Shown here piece after piece: positions 1-10,479 of a stretch of 64,000 nt of DNA; position 1 is the first letter of the stretch, and each line of letters starts with the position of its first letter. Under the pieces are notes generated by a model. It searched no databases, had not been told where the DNA came from, and saw nothing but the letters and a program-made list of their open reading frames with translations. The stretch is from Citromicrobium sp. UBA3494. Lineage in GTDB: Bacteria; Pseudomonadota; Alphaproteobacteria; Sphingomonadales; Sphingomonadaceae. Made by a program: the position numbers and the translations under genes. The stretch lies in contig DFQH01000007.1 of NCBI GenBank assembly GCA_002377695.1, positions 336,343 through 400,342 of the forward strand, written 5' to 3'.

Positions 1-1
1 G

Positions 2-2008
2 GCCGTACTGCGTGAGGACCTGCGCCTGCTGGTCATGTCTGCCACTCTGGATGGGGAGCGGTTCGCATCGCTGATGGATCGGTGCGCCGTGATCGAAAGC
101 GAGGGACGCAGCCATCCGCTTCGCATCGCGTGGCTTGGGTCGAGCGGTGTGGACCGGTTCGAGGATTCCATGGCCGATGCGGTGGCGCGGGCATGGCGGG
201 ACGAGGAGGGCGATATACTCGCCTTCCTGCCCGGGGTGCGCGAGATCGAGCGGGTGCGCGAAAGGCTGGAGCCGCGGCTGCGGGAGGCGGTGATCCTGCC
301 GCTGCATGGACAGGTCGATCCGGCAGCGCAGCGCGCGGCGATCCGCCGCGATCCGCAAGGGCGCCGCCGCATCGTGCTTGCGACCGCAATTGCCGAAACC
401 TCGCTGACTTTGGACGGTGTTACCGTGGTGGTCGATGGCGGCCTTTCCCGCCGGGCGGAGTACGACCGCGCGGCGGGCGGCAACCGGCTGGTGACCGTGC
501 AGGCGTCGCAGGCCTCGGCCACGCAGAGGGCAGGGCGCGCGGCCCGGCAGGCTCCCGGTGTCGCCTATCGCCTCTGGGCCGAGGCTGCGCATGCCGGGCG
601 CCCCGCTTTCGAGCCGCCGGAGATTGCGACCAGCGACCTTGCACCGCTGGTGCTGACGCTGGCCAGGTGGGGCGAGAGCGAGCCTGCGAACCTGCGCTGG
701 CTCGATCCGCCGCCCGCCGCTTCGCTTGCCACCGCGCGTGAGGAGCTGCGGGCGCTGGGCGCGCTGGATGCGGAAGGTCGGATCACCCCGCAGGGCGAGG
801 CGATGGCGCAACTGCCGCTCGATCCTGCAGGTGCGGCCATGGTGCTGTTCGGCGCGCGCCATGGCTCGGCCCAGCGTGCAGCGCAGGCGGTTCTGCTGCT
901 GCAGGAGCGCGGTTTGGGCGGTCGCGGCGAGGACCTGGAAGCCCGGCTGTCTCGCTGGAGGGGCGATCGGGGCCCGCGCGCAGAGGCGAGCCGGAAACTG
1001 GCGGCACGGTGGGCGAAGGCAGCCGAGAAGCTGGCCGTGTCCGACGACGAACAGTCGGATCTGCCGCTCGCCGTGATCCTCGCCGCAGGCCGCCCGGGCT
1101 TCGTGGCGAAGCGGCGCGATGCATCGGGCGAGGACTGGCTGGCGGCCAACGGGCGTGGCTATCGGCTCGATCCTGCTTCGCCGGTCGCCCGGGCGGAATA
1201 CTGCGTGATCGGCGATGCGCAGGGCAGCGTGCAGGGCGCGCGGATTACCGCCGCCGCTTCGCTCGCCGAAGCGGATCTGCGGCAATGGTTTGGCGAGCGG
1301 ATCGAACTCCATCGTACCTTGCGCTGGGTGGGCCAGCGCGTCGAGGCGCGGCGCGAAGAGCGGCTGGGGGCGCTGGTGCTATCCAAAGGGTCCGACGCAG
1401 AGCCGGACATTGATGCCGTGCAGGCCCTGCTTGTGGACAAGGCTCTGGACAAGCTGCGGAGCGATCCGGGAGAAATCGTGCCGCCGGAGTTACTCGCCCG
1501 TGCCCGTTTCGCAGGTGTTCAAGGCCTCTCTCCCGAATCCTTGCGGCAGAGCGCCGACCTGTGGCTCGCGCCGCTTCTGGCGGGGCGCCGCGATCTCGCC
1601 GTCGGCAAGGGCAAGCTGGTCGAGGCGGTGCTCGGCATGCTCGACTGGGAAGAGCGCCAGCGGCTGGACAAGGCCGCGCCGGGCGAATTCACCAGCCCGG
1701 CGGGTACGCGCCACCCCATCGACTATACCGGACAGGACGCCCCCGCCGTGGAGGTGCGCGTGCAGGCGCTGTTCGGGCTGGACGAGCACCCGATGGTCGG
1801 CCGTACGCCCCTGCTCCTGAAGCTGACCAGCCCCGCCGGACGCCCGGTGCAGGCCACGCGCGATCTGCCCGCTTTCTGGCGCGGCAGCTGGGCTGATGTT
1901 CGCAAGGACATGAAGGGCCGCTATCCCAAGCATCGCTGGCCGGAAGAGCCGTGGACCGAAGCGCCGAGCCTCAAGACCAAGAATGCCTTTTCAAGGAGCG
2001 GAGGCTGA
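2..2008 (+). CDS. hrpB: ATP-dependent RNA helicase HrpB, C-terminal part (5' end outside window)
   Basis: This is a DEAH-box helicase-like protein of the HrpB family. The reading frame is open from base 2, so the start lies upstream; about 668 of the usual 800 or so residues are present. The SAT motif (SATLDGERF) is at the very start of the window. It is followed by the second RecA-like domain with HGQ and the QRAGRAAR motif VI, then the helicase-associated region and an HrpB C-terminal domain ending in KHRWPEEPW. The Walker A and DEAH boxes must lie upstream. The cellular role of HrpB is poorly defined in most bacteria. The family assignment is firm. Confidence 0.93.
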   Translation, partial: AVLREDLRLLVMSATLDGERFASLMDRCAVIESEGRSHPLRIAWLGSSGVDRFEDSMADAVARAWRDEEGDILAFLPGVREIERVRERLEPRLREAVILPLHGQVDPAAQRAAIRRDPQGRRRIVLATAIAETSLTLDGVTVVVDGGLSRRAEYDRAAGGNRLVTVQASQASATQRAGRAARQAPGVAYRLWAEAAHAGRPAFEPPEIATSDLAPLVLTLARWGESEPANLRWLDPPPAASLATAREELRALGALDAEGRITPQGEAMAQLPLDPAGAAMVLFGARHGSAQRAAQAVLLLQERGLGGRGEDLEARLSRWRGDRGPRAEASRKLAARWAKAAEKLAVSDDEQSDLPLAVILAAGRPGFVAKRRDASGEDWLAANGRGYRLDPASPVARAEYCVIGDAQGSVQGARITAAASLAEADLRQWFGERIELHRTLRWVGQRVEARREERLGALVLSKGSDAEPDIDAVQALLVDKALDKLRSDPGEIVPPELLARARFAGVQGLSPESLRQSADLWLAPLLAGRRDLAVGKGKLVEAVLGMLDWEERQRLDKAAPGEFTSPAGTRHPIDYTGQDAPAVEVRVQALFGLDEHPMVGRTPLLLKLTSPAGRPVQATRDLPAFWRGSWADVRKDMKGRYPKHRWPEEPWTEAPSLKTKNAFSRSGG

Positions 2009-2023
2009 ATTAGAGCACTGCGC

Positions 2024-2302
2024 ATGGCAGCCAGAATCTACCAGCGACCCAAGAGCGCAATGCAGAGCGGCAAGGCGCGAATCGACGAGTGGGTGCTCGA
2101 GTTCGAGCAATCCGAGGCGCGGCGCGCCGATCCGCTGATGGGCTGGACCGGCTCGGGCGATACGCAGGTGCAGGTGCAGCTGACCTTCCCGAGCAAGGAC
2201 GAAGCGAAGGCCTATGCCGAGAAATACGGCATCCCCGCGCGCGTTCACGCGACTCCGCCCAAGAAGCTGAAGCTGCAGGCCTACGCCGACAATTTCCGGT
2301 GA
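2024..2302 (+). CDS. ETC complex I subunit, NDUFS4-like
   Basis: A 92-residue protein of the NADH dehydrogenase Fe-S protein 4 (NDUFS4, 18 kDa) family, an accessory subunit of respiratory complex I shared by alphaproteobacteria and mitochondria. The start ARIYQRPKSAMQSG and the central MGWTGSGDTQVQVQLTF with AKAYAEKYGI are typical of the family. It lies 15 bp after hrpB and its stop overlaps the GTG start of the beta-lactamase gene (GTGA at 2299-2302), so the two are probably translated together. The family match is clear. Assembly into complex I at the inner membrane is inferred from family members. Confidence 0.88.
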   Translation: MAARIYQRPKSAMQSGKARIDEWVLEFEQSEARRADPLMGWTGSGDTQVQVQLTFPSKDEAKAYAEKYGIPARVHATPPKKLKLQAYADNFR

Positions 2303-3225
2303 AGGGCGTGCGCGCCGCGTTTCTTGCCGCGCTGCTATGCGCGGGCGGATGCGTTGCGCAACCGAGCGATCCTTCGTCCCCGCCGATCGAGCGCGCTGGC
2401 ATCTCCGTTGGTTCCATCGAACGGGCGCGTGCGCAACTGGTCGATATCGAGAAGCGGAGCGGGGGCCGGCTGGGCGTTGCGCTGATCGATCCTGCCGGCG
2501 AGGTCCTGCTCTCGCATCGGGGTGAAGAGCGTTTTGCCATGTGCTCCACCTTCAAGACGTTGCTGGCGGGCATGGTCCTGTCGGGCGAGACCGGGCTGGA
2601 GCAAGAGGATCGGCTCACCATCGATCCCGCCGAGGTAGAGGGGCATGCGCCCTTTACCCGTTCCCGCTTCGAGGAAGGCTGGATGACGGTCGGCGATGCG
2701 GCGCAAAACATCGTAACCGTGAGCGACAACGGCGCGGCCAACCTGCTGCTCGACGAAGTGGGCGGGCCGCGCGGGCTGACCGAATGGATTCGCGCGCTTG
2801 GCGACGATGTGACCCGGCTCGACCGGCGCGAGCTGGCGTTGAACGAAAATGCCGCCGACGACCCGCGCGACACGACCAGCCCGCTGGCTTTCGGCGAGAC
2901 GTACCGCCGCGTCCTTTCCGACGACACTGTCCTGGATGCTTCGGGCCGCGAACGATTGGCCCAGTGGCTGGAAGCGAGCGAAACCGGGCTCAACCGGCTG
3001 AGGGCGGGAATGCCGGGCGATTGGCGGGTGGGCGACAAGACCGGCTATTGCGCGGCGCCCGGTGCGGTCGAGATCAACGATGTCGCCATTTTCGATCCCG
3101 CTGGCGGCGGCTGGTACACGCTTGTGTTCTTCCTCGACCGACCGCGCGAAGCGGGCGCATTCGCAGATGCGCTGGGTGCGGAGGTGGGCGCGATCGCGGC
3201 AGACCTGGTTGGTAGCACATCCTGA
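2299..3225 (+). CDS. class A beta-lactamase, probable lipoprotein
   Basis: Serine beta-lactamase that hydrolyses beta-lactams in the periplasm. The GTG start at 2299 overlaps the previous stop by 4 nt and gives a hydrophobic leader ending in LLCAGGC, a plausible though imperfect lipobox (Cys18). All class A motifs are present: S83-T-F-K86 (Ambler 70-73), the SDN triad in VSDNGAAN, the omega-loop E-L-A-L-N (Glu166 equivalent) and K247-T-G. Cys82 precedes the active serine and Cys251 lies two residues after KTG. These match Ambler Cys69 and Cys238, the disulfide of KPC/SME/NMC-type enzymes. Residue 237 is Tyr, not the Ser/Thr of those enzymes. Substrate range cannot be read from sequence. Confidence 0.93.
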   Translation: MKGVRAAFLAALLCAGGCVAQPSDPSSPPIERAGISVGSIERARAQLVDIEKRSGGRLGVALIDPAGEVLLSHRGEERFAMCSTFKTLLAGMVLSGETGLEQEDRLTIDPAEVEGHAPFTRSRFEEGWMTVGDAAQNIVTVSDNGAANLLLDEVGGPRGLTEWIRALGDDVTRLDRRELALNENAADDPRDTTSPLAFGETYRRVLSDDTVLDASGRERLAQWLEASETGLNRLRAGMPGDWRVGDKTGYCAAPGAVEINDVAIFDPAGGGWYTLVFFLDRPREAGAFADALGAEVGAIAADLVGSTS

Positions 3226-3260
3226 TCTTGCGCTTTTGCTCCGCGTTCGCCATATCGCGC

Positions 3261-3350
3261 GCCGGGAGTCGGGTGGACGTTTGCGTTCGCTCACCGGGTC
3301 AGGTCCGGAAGGAAGCAGCCCAGGTGAATTGCGGCGGGTCGCTCGGCTCC
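3261..3350 (+). ncRNA. ffs: signal recognition particle RNA (4.5S type)
   Basis: Small bacterial SRP RNA, which binds Ffh and couples ribosomes to FtsY for membrane targeting. The diagnostic apical domain GGTCAGGTCCGGAAGGAAGC with its GGAA tetraloop is at 3298-3317. The 5' GCCGGG (3261) can pair with CTCGGC near 3341-3346 to close the long hairpin. The exact ends are estimates. It lies just upstream of dnaX-ybaB, the same neighbourhood as in Bacillus (scr-dnaX-yaaK). The receptor gene ftsY is elsewhere in this window. Confidence 0.9.
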
Positions 3351-3355
3351 TTTTC

Positions 3356-3838
3356 CTATTCTGTCGTGGCTTTCATCCTCGCGCGTGCTTCGGCGCGCTT
3401 GCCCGTTGCGTCGGCCAGCCCCGCGACCTTGCCGAGCCCCCATTCGGGCATGTTGCCGTAGACCGTCTCGTAGCGACCGCCGTCGACGGCGTAGGTCTCG
3501 TGGAAAATTCCCACAGTTCCATCGCTTCCGATGCGCCTGTTGAAATCAACCCAGGCGGGCCAGTGTTCGCGGTCGCGCGATCTCGCGTAGGCTTCGAGGC
3601 TGTCGAAATCGCGCCAGTATTGCAGCAGGCAGACCTGCCGCAGCCCCGCGAGCAGGTTCTGCGAGCCGAGAAAACCGCTGTCCGGGTCCTTCGCCAGTTC
3701 CGCGAGCATCGGAGGCATTGCCTGCATCACCGGCAACCACCTGGAGACTTTGTGGAAGTGATTGATCCGCATTCCGATCACGAAAACGACCAGAGGACCG
3801 GAGAACTTCGCGGTCTTGCGTCCTACTATGACAGTCAT
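3356..3838 (-). CDS. DUF4188-type protein (monooxygenase-like ferredoxin fold)
   Basis: A 160-residue protein resembling the DUF4188 family, thought to adopt a dimeric alpha/beta-barrel like small monooxygenases. Visible features are the N-terminal strand VVFVIGMRINHFHKVSRWLP, the central LLQYWRDFDSLEAYARSRDREH and the closing GIFHETY. The ATG at 3838 was chosen over upstream in-frame starts because it has a GAGGGGG ribosome site 6 nt before it and the extra 60 residues would run into the dnaX start. It is divergent from dnaX, and its 3' end abuts the SRP RNA. The substrate is unknown. Confidence 0.75.
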   Translation of the reverse strand: MTVIVGRKTAKFSGPLVVFVIGMRINHFHKVSRWLPVMQAMPPMLAELAKDPDSGFLGSQNLLAGLRQVCLLQYWRDFDSLEAYARSRDREHWPAWVDFNRRIGSDGTVGIFHETYAVDGGRYETVYGNMPEWGLGKVAGLADATGKRAEARARMKATTE

Positions 3839-3929
3839 CGTCGCCCCCTCTGATGGGCAATCAGTTGCAATTAAAAACCTACAAGTCAAGCTTCGACAAA
3901 GCCGCATTGCGCGCCTAGATTGGATGCTC

Positions 3930-5771
3930 ATGTCCGATTCCGATCTGCCAGATAGCGAAACAGAAGCCCCCTCCGCCGCCGAGCTGGAAGCTGCGGGGCA
4001 GAATTCGATGTTCGGCAATGCGGCCGAAGAACCGCTCGCTGCGGCCGATCCCGCTGCTGCAACCGGCGAAAAGCCTGCCGAGACGCCCGCCGCTGAGCCC
4101 GCACCCGATCCCGCGCAGCCCTATCGCGTACTCGCGCGCAAGTATCGTCCGCAGACCTTCAGCCAGCTGATCGGGCAGGAACCGATGGTCCAGACGCTGG
4201 CAAACGCGATCCGCCGCGACCGGCTGGCGCATGCCTTCCTGATGACCGGGGTGCGCGGGGTGGGGAAGACCTCCACCGCGCGCCTGATCGCCAAGTCGCT
4301 GAATTGCATCGGGCCGGACGGCGAGGGCGGGCCGACCATCGATCCGTGCGGCGTGTGCGAGCCTTGCCGCGCGATTGCCGAGGGCCGCCATATCGATGTG
4401 ATAGAGATGGACGCGGCCAGCCACACCGGCGTCGATGACGTGCGCGAGATCATCGAGGCGGTCCGCTACGCTGCGGTCAGCGCGCGCTACAAGATCTACA
4501 TCATCGACGAAGTTCACATGCTGTCTCGCAATGCTTTCAATGCGTTGCTCAAGACTCTTGAGGAACCGCCGAGCCACGTGAAGTTCCTCTTCGCCACCAC
4601 CGAGGTCGACAAGCTGCCGGTCACGGTGCTCAGCCGCACTCAACGCTTCGACCTGCGCCGCATCCCGACCGAGCGGCTGGCCGAGCATTTCGCATGGGTG
4701 TGCGAGCAGGAGCAGGTCGCGGCCGAGCCCGAGGCGCTGGCGCTGGTCGCGGCAGCGGCGGAAGGGTCTGTGCGCGACGGGCTCTCGATCCTCGATCAGG
4801 CGATTGCCCATGCCGATCTGGAGGATGACGGATCGGGCGGGCTGGTCACTGCGGCACGCGTGCGCGACATGCTGGGCCTGGCCGATGCCGGCGCGCAGCG
4901 GCGCCTGCTGGGCGCTATTCTTGAGGGCGAGCCAAAGCAGATGCTGGACGCGGTGGCGGACCAGTATGCGCTCGGCGTCGAACCGCTGGCGCTGATGCGC
5001 GCGCTGATGGACGTCGTCCACCGGATCACGGTGATGCAGATCGGCGGCGCGATGCCCGATCTCCATGGCGAGGAAGAGCGCGGCCAGCTTTCCGACTGGG
5101 CCGAACGGCTGACGCCCGGCCAGTTGCACCGTCTGTGGCAGTTGCTCCTGAAGGGATATGACGAGGTAAAGACCGCGCCCGATCCGCTGGTGAGTGCGCA
5201 GATGGCCTTGTTGCGGCTGATCCACGCCGCGGATGCGCCCGATCCCGGCTCGCTCGTGCGCAAGATGGAGGAACTGGCGAAAGGCCTCCCGGCCACGCCC
5301 GCAGAAAGTACATCATCGCCTGCGTCGCCCGCGCCGAGTGCTGCAGCGCTGCCCCAGTCCGCCACGCCTTTACCGCCAGCCGATTTTGCATCGCTGGTAA
5401 ACCGGGTCGAGGAGGCGGGCGAGTATATCGCGGCCAGTATCATGCGTCTGCAACTGCGGGTCGTAAGTCTTGAAGATGGCGCGATCACCTTTGCCCGTGC
5501 GCCTGAATACAAGGACAAGATCGAGGCCGAATTGCGCACTGCGCTGCAAAGAGCCACGGGCCGCAGCTGGAAGCTCGCGGAAATTACCGACCCCGCCGCG
5601 CCGCCCAGCCTTGCAGAGGCCGCGCAGGCCGAAGCCGCTGCGCTGCGCGACGCGATGGAGAACCACCCGCTAATGCAGGCCGCCCGAGCGGCCTTCCCCC
5701 AGGCGGAACTGCTCGACGAGAAGGAGCAGGCTGCCGCCGCAACCCCACGCCAATGGAGCAAGCACGCATGA
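3930..5771 (+). CDS. dnaX: DNA polymerase III subunits gamma/tau
   Basis: Clamp-loader ATPase subunit of the replicative polymerase. An acidic, Ala/Pro-rich N-terminal extension of about 65 residues, common in alphaproteobacteria, precedes the AAA+ core that starts at YRVLARKYRPQTF. The core has Walker A (GVRGVGKTSTAR), a zinc-binding CGVCEPC and a Walker B with sensor (DEVHMLS). The tau-specific C-terminal region follows a Pro/Ala linker around residues 450-480. ATG codons at 3924 and 3930 are both possible and neither has a strong ribosome site. The stop overlaps the next start (ATGA at 5768). No slippery heptamer for making gamma was identified. Confidence 0.95.
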   Translation: MSDSDLPDSETEAPSAAELEAAGQNSMFGNAAEEPLAAADPAAATGEKPAETPAAEPAPDPAQPYRVLARKYRPQTFSQLIGQEPMVQTLANAIRRDRLAHAFLMTGVRGVGKTSTARLIAKSLNCIGPDGEGGPTIDPCGVCEPCRAIAEGRHIDVIEMDAASHTGVDDVREIIEAVRYAAVSARYKIYIIDEVHMLSRNAFNALLKTLEEPPSHVKFLFATTEVDKLPVTVLSRTQRFDLRRIPTERLAEHFAWVCEQEQVAAEPEALALVAAAAEGSVRDGLSILDQAIAHADLEDDGSGGLVTAARVRDMLGLADAGAQRRLLGAILEGEPKQMLDAVADQYALGVEPLALMRALMDVVHRITVMQIGGAMPDLHGEEERGQLSDWAERLTPGQLHRLWQLLLKGYDEVKTAPDPLVSAQMALLRLIHAADAPDPGSLVRKMEELAKGLPATPAESTSSPASPAPSAAALPQSATPLPPADFASLVNRVEEAGEYIAASIMRLQLRVVSLEDGAITFARAPEYKDKIEAELRTALQRATGRSWKLAEITDPAAPPSLAEAAQAEAAALRDAMENHPLMQAARAAFPQAELLDEKEQAAAATPRQWSKHA

Positions 5772-6109
5772 AGTCGATGGAAGAGATGATGAAAGCCGCG
5801 CAGGAAGCGGCGCAGACCATTCAGAACCAGATGGGCGAAGCGCAGGCCAAGCTCGATTCGATCGAGGTCGAAGGCACCGCCGGCGGCGGTCTGGTGAAGG
5901 TGAAATGCACCGCGCGCGGCCGGATCATGGGCGTGAGCATCGACGACAGCCTGATGAAGCCCGAGGAAAAGCAGATGGTGGAAGACCTTGTCGCCGCGGC
6001 CTTCAACGATGCGCGCGGCAAGGCGGATCGTGTTTCGTCCGAAGAGATGGAGAAGATCCAGTCCGGCATGGGGCTTCCCCCCGGCTTCAACCTGCCCGGC
6101 ATGGGCTAA
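5768..6109 (+). CDS. ybaB: YbaB/EbfC nucleoid-associated protein
   Basis: A small dimeric DNA-binding protein of about 113 residues. The family core is clear: MKAAQEAAQTIQNQMGEAQ, then VEGTAGGGLVKVKCTARG and EDLVAAAFNDARGKA. The start at 5768 was preferred over 5753 because its ATGA overlaps the dnaX stop, the usual translational coupling for this pair. The dnaX-ybaB order is widely conserved and is normally followed by recR, which is missing here; lon comes next after a 196-bp gap. Confidence 0.93.
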   Translation: MKSMEEMMKAAQEAAQTIQNQMGEAQAKLDSIEVEGTAGGGLVKVKCTARGRIMGVSIDDSLMKPEEKQMVEDLVAAAFNDARGKADRVSSEEMEKIQSGMGLPPGFNLPGMG

Positions 6110-6228
6110 GGAGCGGGCCGGGCAGGGCGCTTCGCCTGCAAGGGTCCGACCGGCTGCGGCAATAGAGGCCCACGGCTGTCGCAAGGGTGGTCTTCCCAGC
6201 CGTCATCCACAGCCGTCAGCGCAACCCA

Positions 6229-6257
6229 TTGCAGGGTCCGGTCGATCGACCCATATT
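6229..6257 (+). promoter_or_regulatory. candidate heat-shock (sigma-32-like) promoter of lon
   Basis: TTGCAG (6229-6234), a 15-bp spacer and CCCATATT (6250-6257) lie about 50 bp before the lon start. The second element is close to the sigma-32 -10 consensus CCCCATNT; the first is a weaker match to CTTGAA. Lon is a heat-shock protease in many proteobacteria. Found by eye; no transcript data. Confidence 0.35.
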
Positions 6258-6305
6258 CTTGGGCAAGGACGGGTGCGCGGCCAATCCGCGCGCTAAAAGA
6301 TACTT

Positions 6306-8702
<2,397 letters not shown>

Positions 8703-8799
8703 CGCGTCGTTTGTTCGCCTTTCGTTCGAAACTTTTCAACAGGGTTGATGTTTGTAAACCAGAAATCGCACATTTCCGCGCTTTTTTGTCAGAATGACT

Positions 8800-8828
8800 T
8801 TGACAGATGCGTGCCGAAGGTCTCAAAT
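8800..8828 (+). promoter_or_regulatory. candidate housekeeping promoter of the HU gene
   Basis: A perfect TTGACA at 8800-8805 is followed after 17 bp by TCAAAT at 8823-8828, a four-of-six match to TATAAT. It lies about 60 bp before the HU start in an intergenic region that is AT-rich for this genome. A match by eye only. Confidence 0.45.
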
Positions 8829-8889
8829 CGACAAATTCGCTCGTAGCGAATTATCACCGTAGAATGTCTGGGACCGAGGGGTTTTCCGT

Positions 8890-9162
8890 ATGAACAAGAA
8901 TGAGCTGATCGGCACGGTTGCCGAATCCTGTGGCCTTTCCAAGAGCGACGCTTCGAACGCCGTGGAAGGTGTCTTCGATGCGATCCAGAAGGCCCTCGCC
9001 GATGGCGATGAGGTTCGGCTCGTCGGGTTCGGTACGTTTTCGGTCGCGAAGCGCAAGGCCTCGACCGGCCGCAACCCGCGCACCGGCGAACCGATGGAAA
9101 TCAAGGCTTCCAACCAGCCCAAGTTCAAGGCTGGCAAGGGCCTCAAGGACGCCGTGAACTAA
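8890..9162 (+). CDS. hup: HU family DNA-binding protein
   Basis: A 90-residue histone-like nucleoid protein that binds and bends DNA as a dimer. It starts MNKNELIGTVAESCGLSKSDA, has the core VRLVGFGTFSVAKRKASTGRNP and the DNA-wrapping arm RNPRTGEPMEIKAS, and ends KAGKGLKDAVN; length is standard. lon followed by hup is a conserved gene pair in proteobacteria. It has its own candidate promoter and is closed by a strong terminator at 9201. Confidence 0.96.
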   Translation: MNKNELIGTVAESCGLSKSDASNAVEGVFDAIQKALADGDEVRLVGFGTFSVAKRKASTGRNPRTGEPMEIKASNQPKFKAGKGLKDAVN

Positions 9163-9200
9163 GAGATTTCACGGGGGCCCATATGGGCCTGCTGAAAAAG

Positions 9201-9236
9201 AAAAACCCCGTCGAGTGGTGGATCGGCGGGGTTTTT
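9201..9236 (+). terminator. rho-independent terminator after the HU gene
   Basis: A perfect 10-bp inverted repeat AAAAACCCCG / CGGGGTTTTT (9201-9210 and 9227-9236) with a 16-nt loop. Because of its A and T tracts it can also serve the convergent rlmB gene. Confidence 0.85.
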
Positions 9237-9284
9237 CTATGCGCGACGTACACCGCGAGCGGCAAGGTCGGCGTGGCCGCGTGC

Positions 9285-10082
9285 CTAGCTTTCTCGAGTC
9301 GCCAGCGCGTAAAGTGCAATGGCCGCCGCGTTCGAGACATTGAGGCTCTCGATCGCATCGGAAATCGGCAGTCTGGCGAGCGCGTCGCAATGTCCCGCGA
9401 TATTTTGCCGAAGCCCGGCGCCCTCGGCCCCCAGCACGATCGCGACCGGCCCGGTTGGCATGGCCTGCGCCAGGGTCATCTCCGCTTCGCCTGCCAGACC
9501 GATGCGCCAGAAGCCGTGCGCGGTGAGATCGTCGAGCGCACGCGCAAGGTTGACCACGCGCACCCACGGCACGGTCTCCAGCGCGCCCGATGCGGATTTT
9601 GCCACCACGCCGCTTTCGGGCGGGGCATGGCGATCCTGCGTCACGATGGCTGCGGCACCGAAGGCGGCGGCCGAGCGCATGATTGCGCCGACATTGTGCG
9701 GATCCGTCACCTGATCCAGCACGACGATCGGCCTTGTCGCATCGTCGGCGGCGATCACGTCGAGCAGATCCTGCTCTTCCAGCGGGGCGCATTCTAGGAC
9801 CAGCCCCTGATGCGGTGCGTCGCGCGCTACCAGCCGATCGAGGTCGGGCGTGTCGGCATATTCGACCGGGAAGTCCGCGGGCAATTCCCCGTCGAGCGAA
9901 GCGATACCATCGCGCGTCGCCCACAGCTTGCGATGCTTGCGCTCGGGATTGAGCAGCGCGGCCTCGACCGCATGGCGGCCCCACAGCCGCACCTGCCCCG
10001 TGCTCGCACGCCCGCTTCCGCGACCATTCTTCATCCGTCCTGCGCGTCCGCGCAGTGCCCTTTTACGTTCCGGTTTTGCCAT
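9285..10082 (-). CDS. rlmB: 23S rRNA 2'-O-ribose methyltransferase RlmB (TrmH/SpoU family)
   Basis: SPOUT-class methyltransferase, probably modifying G2251 of 23S rRNA with SAM. A basic N-terminal tail rich in Arg precedes the substrate-binding domain LWGRHAVEAALLNPERKH. The knotted catalytic domain contains LDQVTDPHNVGAIMRSAAAF, IVLGAEGAGLRQ and SLNVSNAAAIALY. The start MAKPERKR at 10082 was preferred to the codon 27 bp upstream. The gene is convergent with hup and divergent from tRNA-Tyr. TrmH paralogs have similar motifs, so the exact target is an inference from the family. Confidence 0.88.
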   Translation of the reverse strand: MAKPERKRALRGRAGRMKNGRGSGRASTGQVRLWGRHAVEAALLNPERKHRKLWATRDGIASLDGELPADFPVEYADTPDLDRLVARDAPHQGLVLECAPLEEQDLLDVIAADDATRPIVVLDQVTDPHNVGAIMRSAAAFGAAAIVTQDRHAPPESGVVAKSASGALETVPWVRVVNLARALDDLTAHGFWRIGLAGEAEMTLAQAMPTGPVAIVLGAEGAGLRQNIAGHCDALARLPISDAIESLNVSNAAAIALYALATRES

Positions 10083-10209
10083 AGTTGCTCGCCCTGCCAC
10101 CCCGGCCATTGACAGGCAAGCGCGGCTTCTTCAAAGGGGCGCACCTCGGCATGCGGCGCCCGGCAAGGCGCGCTGTTTCTTGCACTGCCTCTTGCAGATC
10201 AGACCCTGT

Positions 10210-10295
10210 GGACAGGTGGCCGAGTGGTTAAAGGCAGCAGACTGTAAATCTGCCCGCGCAAGCGTACGCTGGTTCGAATCCAGCCCTGTCCACCA
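10210..10295 (+). tRNA. tRNA-Tyr (GTA)
   Basis: Acceptor GGACAGG (10210) pairs with CCTGTCC (10285-10291), and the CCA end is encoded. The anticodon loop is CTGTAAATC, with GTA as the anticodon. The T-arm is GGTTCGAATCC. A long variable arm makes it a class II tRNA, as expected for bacterial tRNA-Tyr. Confidence 0.95.
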
Positions 10296-10479
10296 CCATC
10301 CCTCAGGGTCGGCCTGGCCGACCTTGCAATGCAGCTTTCATCGCTGGAAATCTCCGGGCCGCGGCGCCGGTGCCCCTCAGCGATGGCATATGCTTGCTTG
10401 CCATCGCATGCCGCCTTTCGGCCCTGTCGATTCGCCGCACTTGCCGCGCATCCCTGGCGCGGCTAATCCTCGGCCTTCC

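Noticed and set aside
3924..3926. Alternative dnaX start two codons upstream of 3930
   Set aside because: Cannot be distinguished by ribosome site; the difference is two residues only.
8713..8727. GTTC-N7-GTTC match (GTTCGCCTTTCGTTC) between lon and the HU gene
   Set aside because: The spacer is not T-rich, neither gene is an SOS target, and about two chance matches are expected in 64 kb.
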